This document shows positions 33,935-46,071 of a stretch of 64,000 bases of DNA, in pieces. How positions within the stretch are numbered: the first letter of the stretch is position 1; each line of letters opens with the position of its first letter. Location: assembly GCA_964016885.1 (NCBI GenBank), contig OZ024742.1, positions 10,818,181 to 10,882,180 of the forward strand, written 5' to 3'. The stretch comes from Eledone cirrhosa (lineage: Eukaryota > Mollusca > Cephalopoda > Octopoda > Eledonidae). The translations under genes were made by a program, and so were the position numbers. The notes below the pieces were generated by a model, which saw only the letters and a list, made by a program, of their open reading frames with translations, ran no database searches and was not told where the DNA came from.

Positions 33935-34340
33935 TGTAAACGGTAAACAGAAATAACACAATCAGTACAGTATATGGAAGGGATATATTAGGTTAACGCT
34001 TGATATAGCAGGAAGAGGATCGTAACATTTCGGACGCTAGTCCTTCACCAGAAGAAAGAATGAGAAATAAGATAGTTTGAGGGGACGGGTGGGTTGGAAT
34101 TGGAAAAAATGTCTTTAGACAAAAATATATACATACATACATACTATTTTCCATTTTCTAAATAATACCTACCCCCACCATTCATCCTTTTTCTTTTTTC
34201 TATTTCGTGTTCCTTTTTTCCCCCTCATTCCTTATTTTATTTTTCTGAAGAAGGACTAACACCCAAAACATAAAAGACATTTATTTTATTCAAGCGTTAA
34301 TCTTATATCATTTATCATACTGTTTTCTGTGTTTTGTTTT
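33935..34340. ncRNA. Large inverted repeat with facing hammerhead-like cores
   Basis: Arms 33935-34055 and 34235-34340 are inverted (TTAACGCTTGATATAG with CAAGCGTTAATC; ACAGTAT with ATACTGT). On the - strand of the left arm: CTGGTGA (34051-34045), one A, then a perfect stem II GGAC/GTCC (34043-34040 with 34035-34032) and GAAA (34031-34028). The right arm on + has CTGAAGAAGGAC and AAAACAT. Core base A6 is changed, so both are probably relics. Confidence 0.5.
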
Positions 34341-34374
34341 AACTGTTTCCTGACTGTTGTAGCCTTTGTACCAC

Positions 34375-34387
34375 ACACACACACACA

Positions 34388-34432
<45 letters not shown>

Positions 34433-34505
34433 ACACATACAAATATACATACACACACAAACATACATACATACATACATATACACACATACTGACACAC
34501 TCCTA
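34375..34505. repeat. (CA)n and CATA microsatellite
   Basis: CA runs with short interruptions; His/Thr and Cys/Val ORFs are shadows. Confidence 0.95.
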
Positions 34506-34509
34506 CACA

Positions 34510-35528
34510 CATAGAATGTGTTGATGTGTATAATCTTATTAAAATTCAGTTGTAGTGAACGTAAATTAGAATCTCATTATAATGTTTGAGAAATGAGATT
34601 TTATTTTGTTGAGGAAATAATATATTATTGGTGTCTCGAAGTTGAAGGAGTGTAATGAAGGCAGGAAAGCAACAGCAATGATAAATGGTAGTCTGTAGAT
34701 AGTGCCAAGTGTAATAATAGCATTAATGAGCAAATGAGATGGCCTAGTAATAGCAGCCAAAATCTCACCATTGTTGTCATAAATGATAAAGACCATGTCT
34801 GAATGAAAATTAGGATTGGATGGTGTTTGGAATTTCTTTGTACATACATCTTCCCAATCAAGATTGACCTGAGGATAAACAACAACAGCAAAAACAACAG
34901 TAATATAGCTGCTTTGGGGTTGCTTGATCTGCTATTAATAGCAGCTGGATGAAACCTCCTTTTCAAAATATGCTCACACTGCTTAGAGGGTGGAGACGGA
35001 TTAGATGATTTGTGTCCCTTCATAGACAATGACAACATGAAAGATGAGATGGTCATGGCTAGATCACCTTTGTACAAAGGTATTCTCAATCATGTTTCAC
35101 CTGCAGATAAACAACAGTAATAACAGCTTAAATCATCATCATACACCTACTTTCCATACAGGCATGGTCTGGAATTGTTATCACTGTCCAAGACCAGACA
35201 GGCTTGAGTGACCAGTCTTGACCATCACATTCCATATTTTGCTTGGTTTCTGCCACAGGATACTCTTCCAACCACCTTAAAGGGTGTACAGGGAACGTTT
35301 TTTCATGACACAAGCAAAAAAAAAACTTTTATAAAAACCCTATCAAAAATATCTTTCTTCTGAGGGAATAACATACTATTTCTGGTACTTAATACACTAT
35401 GTCACGATAAAAGCCATGATGGTCACAGCAGGAATGCTTTAGTACAAAGATCTACTCAGTCATGTGTATGTGAGTATGTGTGCCCATATATGGTAATGTT
35501 CTATTAATGTTATTTTCTTCTATTCCAG
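34510..35528. other. Intron 2 end, unassigned
   Basis: No gene. 35500-35528 has the polypyrimidine stretch and acceptor TTCTATTCCAG of exon C. Confidence 0.5.
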
Positions 35529-35616
35529 ATTGATACCTTGGAACTAAAAAGTAGTGAACCTAGCCCAGGATTGTGTGCCTTTGATCCCTTCGATAACTCA
35601 ACAGCCATTTTAGTCC
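35529..35616 (+). CDS. Semaphorin, exon C
   Basis: Acceptor CTATTCCAG, donor GTAAGT, phase 0 in and phase 1 out. 29 codons plus one base: IDTLELK...GLCAFDPFDNSTAILV. G-x-C-P/A-F/Y-D-P followed by N-S-T-A is a hallmark of the Sema domain (usual CPFDPxxNSTAV). NST is a possible glycosylation site. Spacing from the CGT block of exon B is 29 residues, which fits the family without a missed exon. Confidence 0.88.
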
Positions 35617-35654
35617 GTAAGTCCCCTTCATCTACACCTTAATATCTATCTGTG

Positions 35655-35935
35655 TGTCTTATTAGTGGTCACTCCTCTCAGGACAGGCTTAATTTGACAG
35701 ATTTACTGGTGGTCACTCCTCAGAACAGGCTTAACTTAACAGTTTTACTTCTGACTCAGTCTTATTGGTGGTCACTCCCTCAGGACAGGCTTAACTTGAC
35801 AGATTTACTGGTGGTCACTCCTCAGAACAGGCTTAACTTAACAGTTTTACTTCTGACTCAGTCTTATTGGTGGTCACTCCTCTCAGGACAGGCTTAACTT
35901 GACAGCTAATTTTACTTCTGACTCAGTCTTAACTC
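35655..35935. repeat. Minisatellite filling the short intron 3
   Basis: TGGTGGTCACTCCTCAG(G/A)ACAGGCTTAACTT recurs five times in two alternating spacings (about 53 and 60 bases, higher period about 113). It makes up most of the 418-base intron. Confidence 0.9.
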
Positions 35936-36034
35936 ACAGCTTCTTTTACTCATTTCATCCTTCTTCTAACCTGCTATCCATTTATTTCAAACCATTTCCA
36001 TTCTCTAACAAAACTGATATTCTTTCTCTTGCAG

Positions 36035-36199
36035 ATAGTAAAAATTCTGAAGAAGACTTAGTATCAATATATTCAGGCACATTTGCAGATTTTTCAAAGG
36101 CAAGACCCCAAATTTATCGACCAAATGTGTATACTAAAGATGGTAGATTAGCATATGACTTTTTGAAAACAGCTCCTTCAAGCTCAAAGTGGCTAAATG
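36035..36199 (+). CDS. Semaphorin, exon D
   Basis: Acceptor TCTCTTGCAG, donor GTAAGT at 36200, phase 1/1, 55 residues with the junction His. It reads SIYSGTFADFS...PQIYRP, then SSSKWLN. S/A-G-T-x-A-D-F-S and the IYR that follows are classic Sema propeller motifs, as is KWLN before the next exon's EPQFV. This is one of the most diagnostic exons. Confidence 0.92.
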
Positions 36200-36224
36200 G
36201 TAAGTTGATCCATTATTTTAATAT

Positions 36225-36349
36225 TTCTACACTGTAAAGTTTCCTTACATATTTGATAGCATATGGGAACCCTGGACATTTCAGCAGGGAATACCTAGTT
36301 GTTTCTACACTGTAAGGTTTCCTTATATATTTGATAGCATATGGAACCC
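36225..36349. repeat. Two-copy direct repeat in intron 4, interrupted by a LINE
   Basis: TTTCTACACTGTAA(A/G)GTTTCCTTA and TTTGATAGCATATGG occur twice. The second unit is split by the insertion at 36350 and resumes at 36681. Confidence 0.85.
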
Positions 36350-36680
36350 AGCATAAATGTGTTGAGAGAGAAACTGTGTCTGAGAGGGATAGAATGTAGT
36401 GTATGGGAGAGGAGACTGAGGTGGTATGGACATGTGATGCGCATGGAGGATGACCGATGGGTGAAGAAGTGCCAGGAAATGCCAGTTGAAGGAAGACGTG
36501 GTAGAGGTAGACCACAAAAAACATGGGCGGAGGTGGTGAGAACAGACCTCAGATCATTGAAGCTCACGGTGGAGATGATGAGGGACCATGACGAGTGGAG
36601 AGATGCTGTGCTGAATAAGACCCGTCCCACCCTTGCAAGCAGGGAAAAGCGGACGTAAAATGATGATGATGATGATGATG
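36350..36680 (+). mobile_element. 5'-truncated LINE insertion with 7-bp target-site duplication
   Basis: GGAACCC stands at 36343-36349 and again at 36681-36687. The 331-base insert encodes, in one open frame, the end of the 9.5-kb LINE family: REKLCLRGIECSV, LRWYGHVMRMEDD and NKTRPTLASREKRT, with the stop right before (ATG)n. The intact frame and exact duplication indicate a young insertion. Confidence 0.92.
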
Positions 36681-36689
36681 GGAACCCTG

Positions 36690-37725
36690 GACATTTCTGG
36701 AAGGAAATATTTTGTTGTAAATTCTTAACCTAACAAATACTTCAGCTTCACATATAACACACAGGAGATATTTTTGTTTTAGCCATTTTTTGGGGTCTTA
36801 TATATCATCAAATATGGTCGTCATCATCATCAGCAGCAGTAAATCTACATTCATTGCAAGTGTTGTAACTAACCAAGTCCGTACTTAATCAGAGCTACTG
36901 TCCTCTTTGGTAGGTACAGCTCACATATCTATTGCCACTATTATGAGTACACTGGGGCTCCTTTGTAGATGGCCTGTTGTACAGTTCTGCAAACTACTGA
37001 GTGCACCATTATCAAAATGGTACACTTTTAAGACTTTCTCATGGCTGCATCATGGAGGGGACCCCCTTATGTGTATTCAATGGTCTCGTTAGATTTACAA
37101 AGGCACCATGGTGTGGGTATTTGGAGTCAGGATTAGTCATAACAGACGTTAGCTTCATTAGAATGATAGCTGGGGTATATTAACCCCCTAACTACCAAAC
37201 ATATAATATAAATAACTAAATAATTGGTTGCCAAAGTTGAGGCGGCTTATTTATTCACCTGAATCTATAAATCTTTGTAGCTAGGTGTTTATTTACCTGT
37301 CAGAGAAAAAGTCAATTAACAAACAGATTAAAGAGTGATGTTGTGTTATGGAGGAGAAAATTAATGGACTCTTCTGCAGCAGTATATAAAGCTGGACATA
37401 ACGATGATGATGATGATTGTTTTGGTTGATGTTTTTTTAGGTGGGGGTGGGGGTAAGAGTTAGCCACTAGAAAACATGATATTGTTGGTTTTATGTTTTT
37501 GAATTATATTTTTTAATTCTCTATTATATTTAATGAAAATAAATGAGCCTATATATTTTTTTATTTCTCTGTTACTGTTATTACTACGGTATTTATTACT
37601 CCCACTTGTCTAGTGTATTAGAAGGTTGTTGTATTAGTAAGCATATATACTACTACTACTACTACTACTACCATCACACTCACACACACACACACACATA
37701 TTATTACCACCAGCACAGCTCAGAG
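36690..37725. other. Intron 4, unassigned
   Basis: No gene. TTAACCCCCTAACTACC near 37182 may be one end of a TTAA-type MITE; no partner end was found. Short CTA and CA microsatellites near 37650-37700. Confidence 0.4.
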
Positions 37726-37727
37726 AT

Positions 37728-38040
37728 CAGAGAGTCACTCCAGGTAGAGTTGCTACTTCTCCAACTTGAGAGATCACATCTCTGATAGTTTGGTCATGTG
37801 GTTAGAATGTCTTAAAGAATCACTGCACAGATGTTATGGGCAAAACCAACCAGCAGGAGACCCAGGGGCAGACGCTGAGCAAGATGGTTGGATAATATCC
37901 ATGATCTCAGTGGGTCTTGCTTGCAGATCCAACTGGAACAATTGGAGATGGTTACAACTAACAGGATCCACTGCAATGAACGTTTCAGGACTCTGTCCCT
38001 ACGACCCTCTCAGAAATAAATGGACAAAGAAGGAGGAGGA
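37728..38040 (+). pseudogene. Decayed LINE 3' fragment (third family, second copy)
   Basis: Parallels 18065-18358 (GAGAGATCACA, GGTTAGAATGTCT, GGGCAAAACCAACC, GACCCTCTCAG) but with indels that break the frame. It directly abuts the 44-bp array. Confidence 0.75.
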
Positions 38041-41000
38041 AAGCTAAAAAACTGTGATGAATGAAAATATGACAGGGGGAAGGGGAGAAAAAACAAACTG
38101 ATGAATGAAAATATGACAGTGGGAAGGAGAGAAAAAACAAACTGATGAATGAAAATATGACAGGGGGAAGGAGAGAAAAAACAAACTGATGAATGAAAAT
38201 ATGACAGGGGGAAGGAGAGAAAAAACAAACTGATGAATGAAAATATGACAGGGGGAAGGAGAGAAAAAACAAACTGATGAATGAAAATATAACAGGGGGA
38301 AGGAGAGAAAAAACAAACTGATGAATGAAAATATGACAGGAGGAAGGAGAGAAAAAACAAACTGATGAATGAAAATATAACAGGGGGAAGGAGAGAAAAA
38401 ACAAACTGATGAATGAAAATATGACAGGGGGAAGGAGTGAAAAAACAAACTGATGAATGAAAATATGACAGGGGGAAGGAGAGAAAAAACAAACTGATGA
38501 ATGAAAATATGACAGGGGCAAGGAGAGAAAAAACAAACTGATGAATGAAAATATGACAGGAGGAAGGAGAGAAAAAACAAACAGATGAATGAAAATATGA
38601 CAGGGGGAAGGAGAGAAAAAACAAACTGATGAATGAAAATATGACAGGGGGAAGGAGAGAAAAAACAAACTGATGAATGAAAATATGACAGGGGGAAGGA
38701 GAGAAAAAACAAACTGATGAATGAAAATATGACAGGGGGAAGGAGAGAAAAAACAAACTGATGAATGAAAATATGACAGGGGGAAGGAGAGAAAAAACAA
38801 ACTGATGAATGAAAATATGACAGGGGGAAGGAGAGAAAAAACAAACTGATGAATGAAAATATGACAGGAGGAAGGAGAGAAAAAACAAACTGATGAATGA
38901 AAATATGACAGGGGGAAGGAGAGAAAAAACAAACTGATGAATGAAAATATGACAGGAGGAAGGAGAGAAAAAACAAACTGATGAATGAAAATATGGCAGG
39001 GGGAAGGAGAGAAAAAACAAACTGATGAATGAAAATATGACAGGAGGAAGGGGAGAAAAAACAAACTGATGAATGAAAATATGACAAGGGGAAGGAGAGA
39101 AAAAACAAACTGATGAATGAAAATATGACAGGAGGAAGGAAAGAAAAAACAAACTGATGAATGAAAATATGACAGGGGGAAGGAGAGAAAAAACAAACTG
39201 ATGAATGAAAATATGACAGGAGGAAGGAGAGAAAAAACAAACTGATGAATGAAAATATGACAGGGGGAAGGAGAGAAAAAACAAACTGATGAATGAAAAT
39301 ATGACAGGAGGAAGGAGAGAAAAAACAAACTGATGAATGAAAATATGACAGGGGGAAGGAGAGAAAAAACAAACTGATGAATGAAAATATGACAGGGGGA
39401 AGGAGAGAAAAAACAAACTGATGAATGAAAATATGACAGGGGGAAGGAGAGAAAAAACAAACTGATGAATGAAAATATGACAGGGGGAAGGAGAGAAAAA
39501 ACAAACTGATGAATGAAAATATGACAGGGGGAAGGGGAGAAAAAACAAACTGATGAATGAAAATATGACAGGGGAAGGAGAGAAAAAACAAACTGATGAA
39601 TGAAAATATGATAGGGGAAGGAGAGAAAAAACAAACTGATGAATGAAAATATGACAGGGGAAGGAGAGAAAAAACAAACTGATGAATGAAAATATGACAG
39701 GGGGAAGGGGAGAAAAAACAAACTGATGAATGAAAATATGACAGGGGGAAGGAGAGAAAAAACAAACTGATGAATGAAAATATGACAGGGGGAAGGGGAG
39801 AAAAAACAAACTGATGAATGAAAATATGACAGGGGGAAGGGGAGAAAAAACAAACTGATGAATGAAAATATGACAGGGGGAAGGGGAGAAAAAACAAACT
39901 GATGAATGAAAATATGACAGGGGAAGGAGAGAAAAAACAAACTGATGAATGAAAATATGACAGGGGGAAGGGGAGAAAAAACAAACTGATGAATGAAAAT
40001 ATGACAGGGGGAAGGAGAGAAAAAACAAACTGATGAATGAAAATATGACAGGGGGAAGGAGAGAAAAAACAAACTGATGAATGAAAATATGACAGGGGGA
40101 AGGAGAGAAAAAACAAACTGATGAATGACAATATGACAGGGGGAAGGGGAGAAAAAACAAACTGATGAATGAAAATATGACAGGGGGAAGGGGAGAAAAA
40201 ACAAACTGATGAATGAAAATATGACAGGGGGAAGGGGAGAAAAAACAAACTGATGAATGAAAATATGACAGGGAGAAGGAGAGAAAAAACAAACTGATGA
40301 ATGAAAATATGACAGGGCGAAGGGGAGAAAAAACAAACTGATGAATGAAAATATGGCAGGGGGAAGGGGAGAAAAAACAAACTGATGAATGAAAATATGA
40401 CAGGGGGAAGGAGAGAAAAAACAAACTGATGAATGAAAATATGACAGGAGGAAGGAGAGAAAAAACAAACTGATTAATGAAAATATGACAGGGGGAAGGG
40501 GAGAAAAAACAAACTGATGAATGAAAATATGACAGGGGGAAGGGGAGAAAAAACAAACTGATGAATGACAATATGACAGGGGGAAGGGGAGAAAAAACAA
40601 ACTGATGAATGAAAATATGACAGGGGGAAGGAGAGAAAAAACAAACTGATGAATGAAAATATGACAGGAGGAAGGAGAGAAAAACAAACTGATGAATGAA
40701 AATATGACAGGGGGAAGGGGAGAAAAAACAAACTGATGAATGAAAATATGACAGGGGGAATGGGAGATAAAACAAACTGATGAATGAAAATATGACAGGG
40801 GGAAGGGGAGAAAAAACAAACTGATGAATGAAAATATGACAGGGGGAAGGGGAGAAAAAACAAACTGATGAATGAAAATATGACAGGAGGAAGGAGAGAA
40901 AAAACAAACTGATGAATGAAAATATGACAGGAGGAAGGAGAGAAAAAACAAACTGATGAATGAAAATATGACAGGGGGAAGGGGAGAAAAAACAAACTGA

Positions 41001-42835
41001 TGAATGAAAATATGACAGGGGGAAGGGGAGAAAAAACAAACTGATGAATGAAAATATGACAGGAGGAAGGAGAGAAAAAACAAACTGATGAATGAAAATA
41101 TGACAGGAGGAAGGAGAGAAAAAACAAACTGATGAATGAAAATATGACAGGAGGAAGGAGAGAAAAAACAAACTGATGAATGAAAATATGACAGGGGGAA
41201 GGAGAGAAAAAACAAACTGATGAATGAAAATATGACAGGAGGAAGGAGAGAAAAAACAAACTGATGAATGAAAATATGACAGGAGGAAGGAGAGAAAAAA
41301 CAAACTGATGAATGAAAATATGACAGGGGGAAGGGGAGAAAAAACAAACTGATGAATGAAAATATGACGGGGAAGGGGAGAAAAAACAAACTGATGAATG
41401 AAAATATGACAGGAGGAAGGAGAGAAAAAACAAACTGATGAATGAAAATATGACAGGGGGAAGGAGAGAAAAAACAAACTGATGAATGAAAATATGACAG
41501 GAGGAAGGAGAGAAAAAACAAACTGATGAATGAAAATATGACAGGAGGAAGGAGAGAAAAAACAAACTGATGAATGAAAATATGACAGGAGGAAGGAGAG
41601 AAAAAACAAACTGATGAATGAAAATATGACAGGAGGAAGGAGAGAAAAAACAAACTGATGAATGAAAATATGACAGGAGGAAGGAGAGAAAAAACAAACT
41701 GATGAATGAAAATATGACAGGAAGAAGGAGTGAAAAAACAAACTGATGAATGAAAATATGACAGGGGGAAGGGGAGAAAAAACAAACTGATGAATGAAAA
41801 TATGACAGGAGGAAGGAGAGAAAAAACAAACTGATGAATGAAAATATGACAGGAGGAAGGAGAGAAAAAACAAACTGATGAATGAAAATATGACAGGAGG
41901 AAGGAGAGAAAAAACAAACTGATGAATGAAAATATGACAGGAGGAAGGAGAGAAAAAACAAACTGATGAATGAAAATATGACAGGAGGAAGGAGAGAAAA
42001 AACAAACTGATGAATGAAAATATGACAGGAGGAAGGAGAGAAAAAACAAACTGATGAATGAAAATATGACAGGGGGAAGGGGAGAAAAAACAAACTGATG
42101 AATGAAAATATGACAGGGGGAAGGGGAGAAAAAACAAACTGATGAATGAAAATATGACAGGAGGAAGGAGAGAAAAAACAAACTGATGAATGAAAATATG
42201 ACAGGAGGAAGGAGAGAAAAAACAAACTGATGAATGAAAATATGACAGGGGGAAGGGGAGAAAAAACAAACTGATGAATGAAAATATGACAGGGGGAAGG
42301 GGAGAAAAAACAAACTGATGAATGAAAATATGACAGGAGGAAGGAGAGAAAAACAAACTGATGAATGAAAATATGACAGGAGGAAGGAGAGAAAAAACAA
42401 ACTGATGAATGAAAATATGACAGGAGGAAGGAGAGAAAAAACAAACTGATGAATGAAAATATGACAGGGGGAAGGGGAGAAAAAACAAACTGATGAATGA
42501 AAATATGACAGGGGGAAGGGGAGAAAAAACAAACTGATGAATGAAAATATGACAGGAGGAAGGAGAGAAAAAACAAACTGATGAATGAAAATATGACAGG
42601 AGGAAGGAGAGAAAAACAAACTGATGAATGAAAATATGACAGGGGGAAGGGGAGAAAAAACAAACTGATGAATGAAAATATGACAGGGGGAAGGGGAGAA
42701 AAAACAAACTGATGAATGAAAATATGACAGGGGGAAGGAGAGAAAAAACAAACTGATGAATGAAAATATGACAGGGGGAAGGAGAGAGAGAAACGACTGT
42801 GATGAATGAAAATATGAGAGGGGGTGGGGGTATAT
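38041..42835. repeat. 44-bp satellite array, about 108 units (4.8 kb)
   Basis: Unit anchored on CTGATGAATGAAAATATGAC with a G-rich block and A6 run. Three main variants differ at GGGGGAAGGAGAG, GGAGGAAGGAGAG and GGGGGAAGGGGAG. The first 1.2 kb is mostly variant 1. From about 40.9 kb onward pairs of variants 2 and 3 alternate. The strand is strongly purine-biased. All three - frames stay open for up to 1649 codons because the unit has no stop in any frame and its length shifts frame every unit; no gene is called. Confidence 0.97.
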
Positions 42836-43019
42836 TTTGTAATAGAGGTGGGAAAGAAGAGAAACTCCTGAGAGAGACAAGAGTATAAAAGTCAATATTG
42901 GTTTGTTTTCTCTCCTGCTTTTATGGTATGTCATAGTTTTAATAATAATACATTAATCATAATTTTGGGGAATATTGGAGAAGAAATATTGTTAGTCCCT
43001 TGTTGACACATACATACAT

Positions 43020-43490
<471 letters not shown>

Positions 43491-43494
43491 GTGT

Positions 43495-43581
43495 GTGTGT
43501 GTGTGTATTTGTGTAGATATCATCTTGTATATATATATGTGTATGTGTGTGTAGATATCATCATGTGTGCAAGTGTGTGTG

Positions 43582-43617
<36 letters not shown>

Positions 43618-44395
43618 TGTCTACACATATACTAAGAGGTTGTTGTTAGCAATGAAATATATATATAAACACGCACATAGACAGATATGTGTAGTAAGAG
43701 GTTCCTTGGTATTCTAGATAGGATTGTTGGGGTGGCAGCCCCACCACAAGACATATCTTGATTCTTTTTTAAAATCTTGCCTGAATGCTGCCCATTTCTT
43801 CAGAGAGAAAGAGAAAGTAAGGAAGACAGAGAGAGAAAGAACCAATTGTTGTAGTAGGCTTGTAGTGTATTTATCAACCTGGATAGGATGAAAGTCAAAG
43901 TTGACCTGGAGAGTATTTGAAGTAAGAAGAGAGAAAGCTGGACCATATATTTACCAACTCATCACCTTTGTATATACAAAGCTAGATATTACCTAGATAT
44001 TTCATGCTAGAAGAGCTGTTGTGTGTATGAAAGAAAGACTAGCATTTCAGTGGAATAATAAAAGATAAAGTTGTTTAATATTACCTAACATCATAAGCTG
44101 CTCACCTGGCCCGTGACTCCTGCCATTCATCATATCACATGCAACAGACTGTGTTAGTAATGGCTGGCTGCTCTTTTGTCATCTGACGGGAAACTTCAGA
44201 GATGGCTTTATGAATCTCTGCATTACATATAGATGCATGAAATTTGATACTTTCAATGTAAGAGCAATTGAACATCTGAGTGTGTGTGTGTGTATGTGTA
44301 TGTGTGTGTGTGTGTGTGTGTGCGTGTGTGTAAACCATTCTAGTCATGCCAACTTGAGAAGTGAATATGTTTCGTCGAAGATATCTAATATGAGT
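43495..44395. other. Intron 4, unassigned, with GT microsatellite
   Basis: GT/TA tracts to 43620; a decayed antisense SINE A-like stretch at about 43850-43925; (GT)n at 44278-44330. No gene. Confidence 0.45.
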
Positions 44396-44397
44396 GG

Positions 44398-44490
44398 AGG
44401 GGCGTGACCTAGTATTAAGAGTGTTGGACTTACAATCATAATGTCATGCGTTCGATTACTGGGTTGTGTTATGTTCTTGGATGGTAAACA
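44398..44490 (+). mobile_element. Decayed tRNA-derived SINE head
   Basis: GGCGTGACCTAGTATTAAGA, GTTGGACTTACAATCATAA and GCGTTCGATTACTGGG resemble the fragment at 8948. Confidence 0.5.
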
Positions 44491-44588
44491 CATTCCAAGA
44501 GGCTTTAAGGAAAAAAAGCAAAGATAAACCATGAACATCTGACTGTGTATAAAGGTGTGTGTGTGTGTGTGTGTGTGTATACTTTAGA

Positions 44589-44812
44589 AGTGAAGGCGTG
44601 TGGCTGAGTGGTTAGAGAATTGGATTCACAATCTTGAGGTTGTGAGTTCAATTCCTGGACCAGGCGATGCATTATGTCCTTGAGCAAGACACTTTATTTC
44701 ACGTTGCTCCTTCTACCTGGAGTTGCAACCGATAGATAGTATTAGCAACTGGAAAGACCAACGGAAACATTGTTTCTTCGGTCCGATTTGACGAAAGTCG
44801 ATCGACCCTTTA
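44589..44812 (+). mobile_element. tRNA-derived SINE, TTTGACGAAAG subfamily
   Basis: Near-identical to 15541-15752: GTGGCTGAGTGGTTAGAGAA, GTGAGTTCAATTCC, GAGCAAGACACTTTATTTCACG, ending GTCCGATTTGACGAAAGTCG. Confidence 0.88.
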
Positions 44813-45232
44813 TATCATCATCATCATCATCATTTTACATCCGCTTTTCCCTGCTTGCAAGGGTGGGACGGGTCTTATTCAGCACAGCATCTCTCCACTC
44901 GTCACGGTCCCTCGTCATCTCCACCGTGAGCTTCAGCGATCTGAGGTCTGTTCTCACCACCTTCGCCCATGTTTTTTGTGGTCTACCTCTACCATGTCTT
45001 CCTTTAACTGGCATCTCCTGGCACTTCTTCACTCATCAGTCATCCTCCATTCGCATCACATGTCCATACCACCCCAGTCTCCTCTCTCGCACACTACATT
45101 CTATCCCCCTCAGACACAGTTTCTCTCTCAACACATTTATGCTGGGTCGTTCACGTACATTGACACTGCACATCCAACGGAGCATGCTTGCCTCACTTCT
45201 TTCCAGCCGTCGCATATTTCTTTTATACTAGT
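44813..45232 (-). pseudogene. LINE 3' end, 9.5-kb family, antisense
   Basis: On the - strand: MLRWMCSVNV-like codons, REKLCLRGIE, MEDD-region codons, KKCQEMPVKGRHGRGRPQKT, ending in NKTRPTLASREK and (ATG)n at 44815. It is 5'-truncated near 45232. Confidence 0.85.
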
Positions 45233-45267
45233 AAGAAATAGACAGCAGATTCAATCTCACCAAGGAC

Positions 45268-45332
<65 letters not shown>

Positions 45333-45465
45333 TCATCATTATCATTTTATGTCTGCTCTTCCCTGCTAGCAAGGGTGGGACAGGAACTGATTCTGGCTTG
45401 ATTTCTACAGCTGGATGCCCTTCCTAACACCAACCTCATATATATATATATATATATATATATTA
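45268..45465. repeat. CA/TA microsatellite with antisense SINE tail
   Basis: (CA)n at 45273-45298, TA runs, and between them GGGACAGGAACTGATTCTGG to AACACCAACCTC, the SINE/LINE tail in antisense. Confidence 0.8.
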
Positions 45466-46070
45466 GGTATAGGATTATCCTGGATGCAGTAATGGTTAAT
45501 TACTACACTGGATAGAGTGTGACGTACAGTGAGGGGTTACTCAATGAGTTATGGAAGAATAGTTGAAGAAACTCAGATCCTAATCCATCTGTATTCTGGA
45601 GTGTAGATAAAGAATGAATAATAACAGGTAGACATCATAAAAAGGTAATTTATTCTGTGTGCTTACAAATGTTTCCACGGTGGTTATACAGCCTAGTTAT
45701 GCTATGTGCAACTTTATAACTATTTGCAAAACTCAATTATCAAATGCTGTGACCACTGTATCCTCAGAGCAGAATGGTTAAAATGTAAAATGTAAATACC
45801 CTTAACTATAACTATATATATATATATAGTTATTGTTATCATTATAAATACTTTCTCAAAAGAGTTGCATGCTACCTAAGGTTTCTAATCCTACTATTTC
45901 ATAGGACATAGAGACACTATATCTGCTACTGTTGCTTATTTTCTAGGTTTGGTATTGCCTGAAAGATAAGTCACACTAGCAGATACACCATCTTTAAGAC
46001 CTATGCTAAAATAGGGTTTGGTATTTTAGGTATCATGCAACTGTATTGAATAATTATTTATAATAATGAA
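45466..46070. other. Intron 4, unassigned
   Basis: No gene. GCTTACAAATGTTTCC near 45659 resembles the arm/core edge of the element at 32740 (GTTACAAATGTTTCGCC), so a further decayed hammerhead-type relic is possible. Confidence 0.4.
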
Positions 46071-46071
46071 A

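Noticed and set aside
34566..35089. 76- and 154-codon - strand ORFs
   Set aside because: No recognisable domain, AT-rich intronic DNA, no splice or start support.
38041..42835. CTGATGA followed after two bases by GAAA in every 44-bp unit, as a repeated hammerhead
   Set aside because: There is no stem II and no arms placing a cleavage triplet; the boxes are too close, so the match looks accidental.
37985..42934. ORFs of 1649, 1565, 778 and 729 codons on the - strand
   Set aside because: They are the 44-bp satellite read in rotating frames; all three frames are open, the composition is Ser/Phe/Pro/Leu low complexity, and no non-repeat coding flank exists.
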